The notes under the pieces are model-generated. The model had not been told where the DNA came from. It worked only from the letters and a program-made list of their open reading frames with translations, and made no database searches. This document shows, piece after piece, positions 61,414 through 64,000 of a stretch of DNA of 64,000 bases. The translations under genes and the position numbers were made by a program. This stretch comes from LLD-282 sp964395835. GTDB taxonomy: Bacteria > Pseudomonadota > Gammaproteobacteria > Berkiellales > Berkiellaceae. Every line of letters begins with the position of its first letter. Position 1 is the first letter of the stretch. Location: assembly GCA_964395835.1 (NCBI GenBank), contig CAYNBJ010000003.1:1-64000 (forward strand), given 5' to 3'.

Positions 61414-62384
61414 CAATGATGAAGCTACTAGCTCCTTTTTTTGTTGCTGTTGCCGTTTTGCTCACTATGGCTTATATGACGTACTTTGAAAGAAGGATTA
61501 TCGGATGGATGCAGTTTCGCCAAGGTCCAAATAGAGTGGGGCCATTAGGGCTTTTGCAGCCGATTGTAGATGCTTTGAAGCTGATAGCAAAACAACGTTT
61601 GATTCCAAACCAATCTTTTGTTTTTTTTTATACACTTGCACCGCTTCTTTCCTTTTTCACATCACTGTTTGTCTGGAGCTTTCTCCCAATTGGTTTAGAT
61701 GGTTCTTGTATAGAGACAGATCTTTCTTTAGTCTGGGCTTTTGCCACAACGTCTTTGGGAGTTTATGGAATTTTATTAGCGGGATGGTCATCAAATTCAA
61801 AATATGCCCTTTTAGGTGCGATTCGCTCTGTAGCACAGGTTCTATCTTATGAGCTTGTTTTGAGTCTGATCTTTCTTTCTCTTATTTTAAGTTATTCAAC
61901 TTTTTCTCTGTCAGTGATCTCTCACGCGCAAAGTTACGGAATTTTTTCTTGGACGGCATTTCGTTACCCTCATCTTTTTATTCTTTATCTCATAGGAGGA
62001 TTTGCAGAGACTAATCGCAACCCGTTTGATATTGCAGAAGGGGAATCAGAGCTTGTTGCTGGATATCATGTCGAATATGGTGGATGGAGTTTTGCGTTGT
62101 TTTTTCTTGCAGAATATATCAATATGATTATTGTTTCTGTCTTAGCAGCTTTGCTATTTTTAGGCGGAACTTTTGCGCCTTGGAGTAGTGCCAGCATGCA
62201 GGGCAGTATCCTATGGATCATCATGAAAACAGCAGGAATTTTATTTCTCTATATTTGGGTAAGAGCGACCTTACCTCGATATCGATACGATCAGTTAATG
62301 CACCTAAGCTGGTTTGTGTTGATACCTTTTGCTACTCTAAATGTAATTCTTTTGGCAGTATTGCATTTTTTTTATCCAACATGA
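61410..62384 (+). CDS. nuoH: NADH-quinone oxidoreductase subunit H
   Basis: A membrane subunit that lines the quinone tunnel. 324 residues from 61410, overlapping the nuoG stop and preceded by GGAGG; a longer frame from 61344 lies inside nuoG. About eight helices, with ERRIIGWMQFRQGPNRVGP, EVNRxPFD-type AETNRNPFDIAEGESELV, and GYHVEYGG. Confidence 0.96.
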   Translation: MTMMKLLAPFFVAVAVLLTMAYMTYFERRIIGWMQFRQGPNRVGPLGLLQPIVDALKLIAKQRLIPNQSFVFFYTLAPLLSFFTSLFVWSFLPIGLDGSCIETDLSLVWAFATTSLGVYGILLAGWSSNSKYALLGAIRSVAQVLSYELVLSLIFLSLILSYSTFSLSVISHAQSYGIFSWTAFRYPHLFILYLIGGFAETNRNPFDIAEGESELVAGYHVEYGGWSFALFFLAEYINMIIVSVLAALLFLGGTFAPWSSASMQGSILWIIMKTAGILFLYIWVRATLPRYRYDQLMHLSWFVLIPFATLNVILLAVLHFFYPT

Positions 62385-62402
62385 GAAGAGAGGAAGTCCT
62401 AT

Positions 62403-62891
62403 ATGAACATCCTTAAAGGATTAAAGCATTGGTTTCTATTTGATATTGTTCAAGGCTTATCTCAAACGTTAAAAGTCTTTTTTCAGCCAAAAGTTACAAT
62501 TTCTTATCCAGAAAGTATTGTTCCGCGCTCACCGAGATTTAGAGGACTTCATGCATTGCGGCGTGATGACTTAGGTCAGGAGCGCTGCGTGGCCTGTCAG
62601 CTTTGCGAGGCGGCCTGTCCAGCGATGGCTATTGAAGTGGAGCCTATGGAATCTCAAAATGGTGACCGAGTTGCTGCATACTATAGAATAGATCTTTTCA
62701 AATGTATTTACTGTGGTCTTTGCGAAGAAAGTTGTCCTGTAGGAGCGATTGTTGAAACAGATCAAATTCATTATGCGTTTACAACAAAAGGCAGTCATAT
62801 TTTAAATAAAGAAACTTTATTAGCTATAGGTGATTTATATGAAAAAGACATTGCCAAAAATCGAGAATTGATCAAGATGGGGGAGGGATAA
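62403..62891 (+). CDS. nuoI: NADH-quinone oxidoreductase subunit I
   Basis: Carries clusters N6a and N6b that pass electrons to N2. 162 residues with two ferredoxin motifs: CVACQLCEAACP and CIYCGLCEESCP, and the family's RFRGLHALRR near the N-terminus. It lies 18 bases after nuoH. Confidence 0.97.
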   Translation: MNILKGLKHWFLFDIVQGLSQTLKVFFQPKVTISYPESIVPRSPRFRGLHALRRDDLGQERCVACQLCEAACPAMAIEVEPMESQNGDRVAAYYRIDLFKCIYCGLCEESCPVGAIVETDQIHYAFTTKGSHILNKETLLAIGDLYEKDIAKNRELIKMGEG

Positions 62892-62892
62892 T

Positions 62893-63396
62893 ATGAATCC
62901 CTATTTTGATCTCTGTACAACTTTAGCATGCCTTTGGTTATATTTTTTTACACAAACATACGCACAATCATTGCGAGGTGTCTTAGGGCTCATTGGGCTG
63001 GCGTTTGTTGTTGCTTTGCGTGTGATTTCTATGGGTCTTCCGATATATGCGCTTTTGTTTTTTCTTATTTATTTGGGTGCAGTTTTAGTGATTTTTTTAT
63101 TGGTTCTCATGACAATGAATCAAAATTCTTTTTCACTCTCTCCGAAAAAATACCTTGGCTTAGATTTTAAAAAATTTCTCGCAGCGATCAGTATGACTTG
63201 CATGAATTTAATATTGTTTTATTTTTATCCATTTTATTCTTTTTCGCAACTGAGCCAACAGTTACCATCTCAGAAAATTGCTGAAGAATTAGCCCACGCT
63301 TCTGCACATTTGCTTATACCGCTGGGAATTTATTTACTGGCTTTAATGATCACCGCTATATCACTTTTTAGAAATCATAAACGAGAATTGTTATGA
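62893..63396 (+). CDS. nuoJ: NADH-quinone oxidoreductase subunit J
   Basis: A membrane subunit of 167 residues with five predicted helices. The conserved third helix reads LFFLIYLGAVLVIFLLVLMT. It begins one base after the nuoI stop and overlaps nuoK by four bases. Confidence 0.92.
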   Translation: MNPYFDLCTTLACLWLYFFTQTYAQSLRGVLGLIGLAFVVALRVISMGLPIYALLFFLIYLGAVLVIFLLVLMTMNQNSFSLSPKKYLGLDFKKFLAAISMTCMNLILFYFYPFYSFSQLSQQLPSQKIAEELAHASAHLLIPLGIYLLALMITAISLFRNHKRELL

Positions 63397-63698
63397 ATTT
63401 ATCATTTTGTGTTTTACAGCTTCTTTTTCTCTCGCTTTTCGGTCTATTGTATGCTCAGCACATCATCGAAATTTTTATTTATGTTGAAATCTTAGTCATA
63501 GCAATTTTTCTTATGATTATGGAAGGCATTGTGGTTGTAGATAATGCCCATCTCATTTTAGGTTCTTGTGCTCTGAGTGTTTTGATTTTATGTGGGGCCG
63601 AACTGGCTTTAGGGTTATCTTTTCTCATGAATTGTTTCAAAAACCAGATTCCGATAGATCTTCGTGGCTTGACTGATGTTTATCGGGGTGAGAAATGA
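63393..63698 (+). CDS. nuoK: NADH-quinone oxidoreductase subunit K
   Basis: A small antiporter-related subunit of 101 residues and three helices. The two membrane glutamates needed for proton transfer are in place (YVEILVIA and CGAELALGLS), although the usual LExMxNA motif around the first is changed. It overlaps nuoL by four bases. Confidence 0.9.
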   Translation: MNLSFCVLQLLFLSLFGLLYAQHIIEIFIYVEILVIAIFLMIMEGIVVVDNAHLILGSCALSVLILCGAELALGLSFLMNCFKNQIPIDLRGLTDVYRGEK

Positions 63699-64000
63699 TA
63701 GCTACGTGTGTTCTTGTTTTTACTCTAGCAAGTTTTTTTTGGTTGATTTTAAATTTTATTTTTTCTTCACACTTTTATTCTATTGTCTCTATCGGATCTG
63801 CTTGGTGTGTTTATTTCTTAATGAATTCTTTTTTTTGGATAGGTCTTTTTTTCTTGTGCGATCCTGTTATCAAGATTTCTCTTTTTACATGGGTAGATCC
63901 AATTCGCTTTCATATATTTCTCGATCACTTTTCAATAGTGATGGAAATCTTAGTAGCCCTGATTTCTTTTTCAGTCATGATTTTTTCTTTAGGATATGTT
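63695..64000 (+). CDS. nuoL: NADH-quinone oxidoreductase subunit L, start only
   Basis: The first 102 codons of a membrane protein that begins inside the nuoK stop (ATGA) and runs off the window. The visible part is hydrophobic and includes IRFHIFLDHFSIVMEILVAL, matching the FxxDxLSxxM segment near the N-terminus of NuoL, the proton-pumping antiporter-like subunit. Confidence 0.85.
   Translation, partial: MIATCVLVFTLASFFWLILNFIFSSHFYSIVSIGSAWCVYFLMNSFFWIGLFFLCDPVIKISLFTWVDPIRFHIFLDHFSIVMEILVALISFSVMIFSLGYV

Noticed and set aside
1..64000. CRISPR arrays, insertion sequences, prophage or rRNA genes
   Set aside because: No regularly spaced repeats, transposase, phage structural genes or rRNA sequence were seen in the window.

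Overview
The window looks like a low-G+C gammaproteobacterium living in close association with a host, probably an intracellular, Legionellales-like lineage. The class rests on gene order typical of gammaproteobacteria: birA, then tRNA-Thr/Tyr/Gly/Thr, then tuf and tRNA-Trp; tsaD-plsY next to the rpsU-dnaG-rpoD block; apaH/rsmA/surA/lptD grouped together; hemC-hemD followed by hemX- and hemY-like genes; grpE-dnaK-dnaJ; and greA-rlmE-ftsH-glmM-tpiA-secG/tRNA-Leu(GAG)-nuo. The order-level placement is inference. The host-associated reading rests on two large effector-like proteins, uptake systems for host metabolites (GlpT-like, PnuC-like, DASS-like), many overlapping genes, and several housekeeping proteins that have lost domains or catalytic residues.

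Layout: 1-2504 carries a large ankyrin-like candidate effector on the minus strand. 2505-3184 is an intergenic stretch with a 54-codon gene and a terminator. 3251-6155 holds birA, four tRNAs, tuf and tRNA-Trp. 6519-8997 is rpsF-rpsR-rplI-dnaB. 9061-14740 is a glpT-like transporter followed by the packed ftsY-cca-rsmD-rsmJ-midA cluster. 14723-16371 is plsY and tsaD on the minus strand, divergent from rpsU-yqeY-dnaG-rpoD (16535-20871). A degenerate DapF and a small DsbB-like membrane protein follow, ending at a strong terminator. 22248-30679 mixes hemL, lptD, ppa, trhO, apaH, rsmA, a SurA-like chaperone and an acyltransferase. 30808-37434 runs on the plus strand: a DASS transporter, an orphan sensor-like protein, hemC, hemD, an unknown helical protein, and HemX- and HemY-like proteins. 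37417-40958 carries rph, nusB, xseB, ispA, pnuC and smpB. A CAU tRNA precedes a 916-residue candidate effector with a YopT-like cysteine-protease triad (41230-43980). The rest is PAP2 phosphatase, grpE-dnaK-dnaJ with two good heat-shock promoters, greA-rlmE-ftsH-glmM-tpiA, an inverted tRNA-Leu/secG pair, and the complex I operon nuoA-nuoL, cut by the window end.

Functionally the cell appears to respire through NDH-1, make haem by the C5 route (hemL, hemC, hemD), build an LPS-type outer membrane (LptD, SurA-like) and import phosphorylated and NAD-precursor metabolites. The most notable points are the protease-type effector, a naturally altered biotin-ligase active-site loop, a DapF homologue lacking one catalytic cysteine, an orphan sensor protein with no output domain, and a small inversion that leaves tpiA reading into the antisense of a tRNA gene. 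I saw no CRISPR array, insertion sequence, rRNA gene or prophage.
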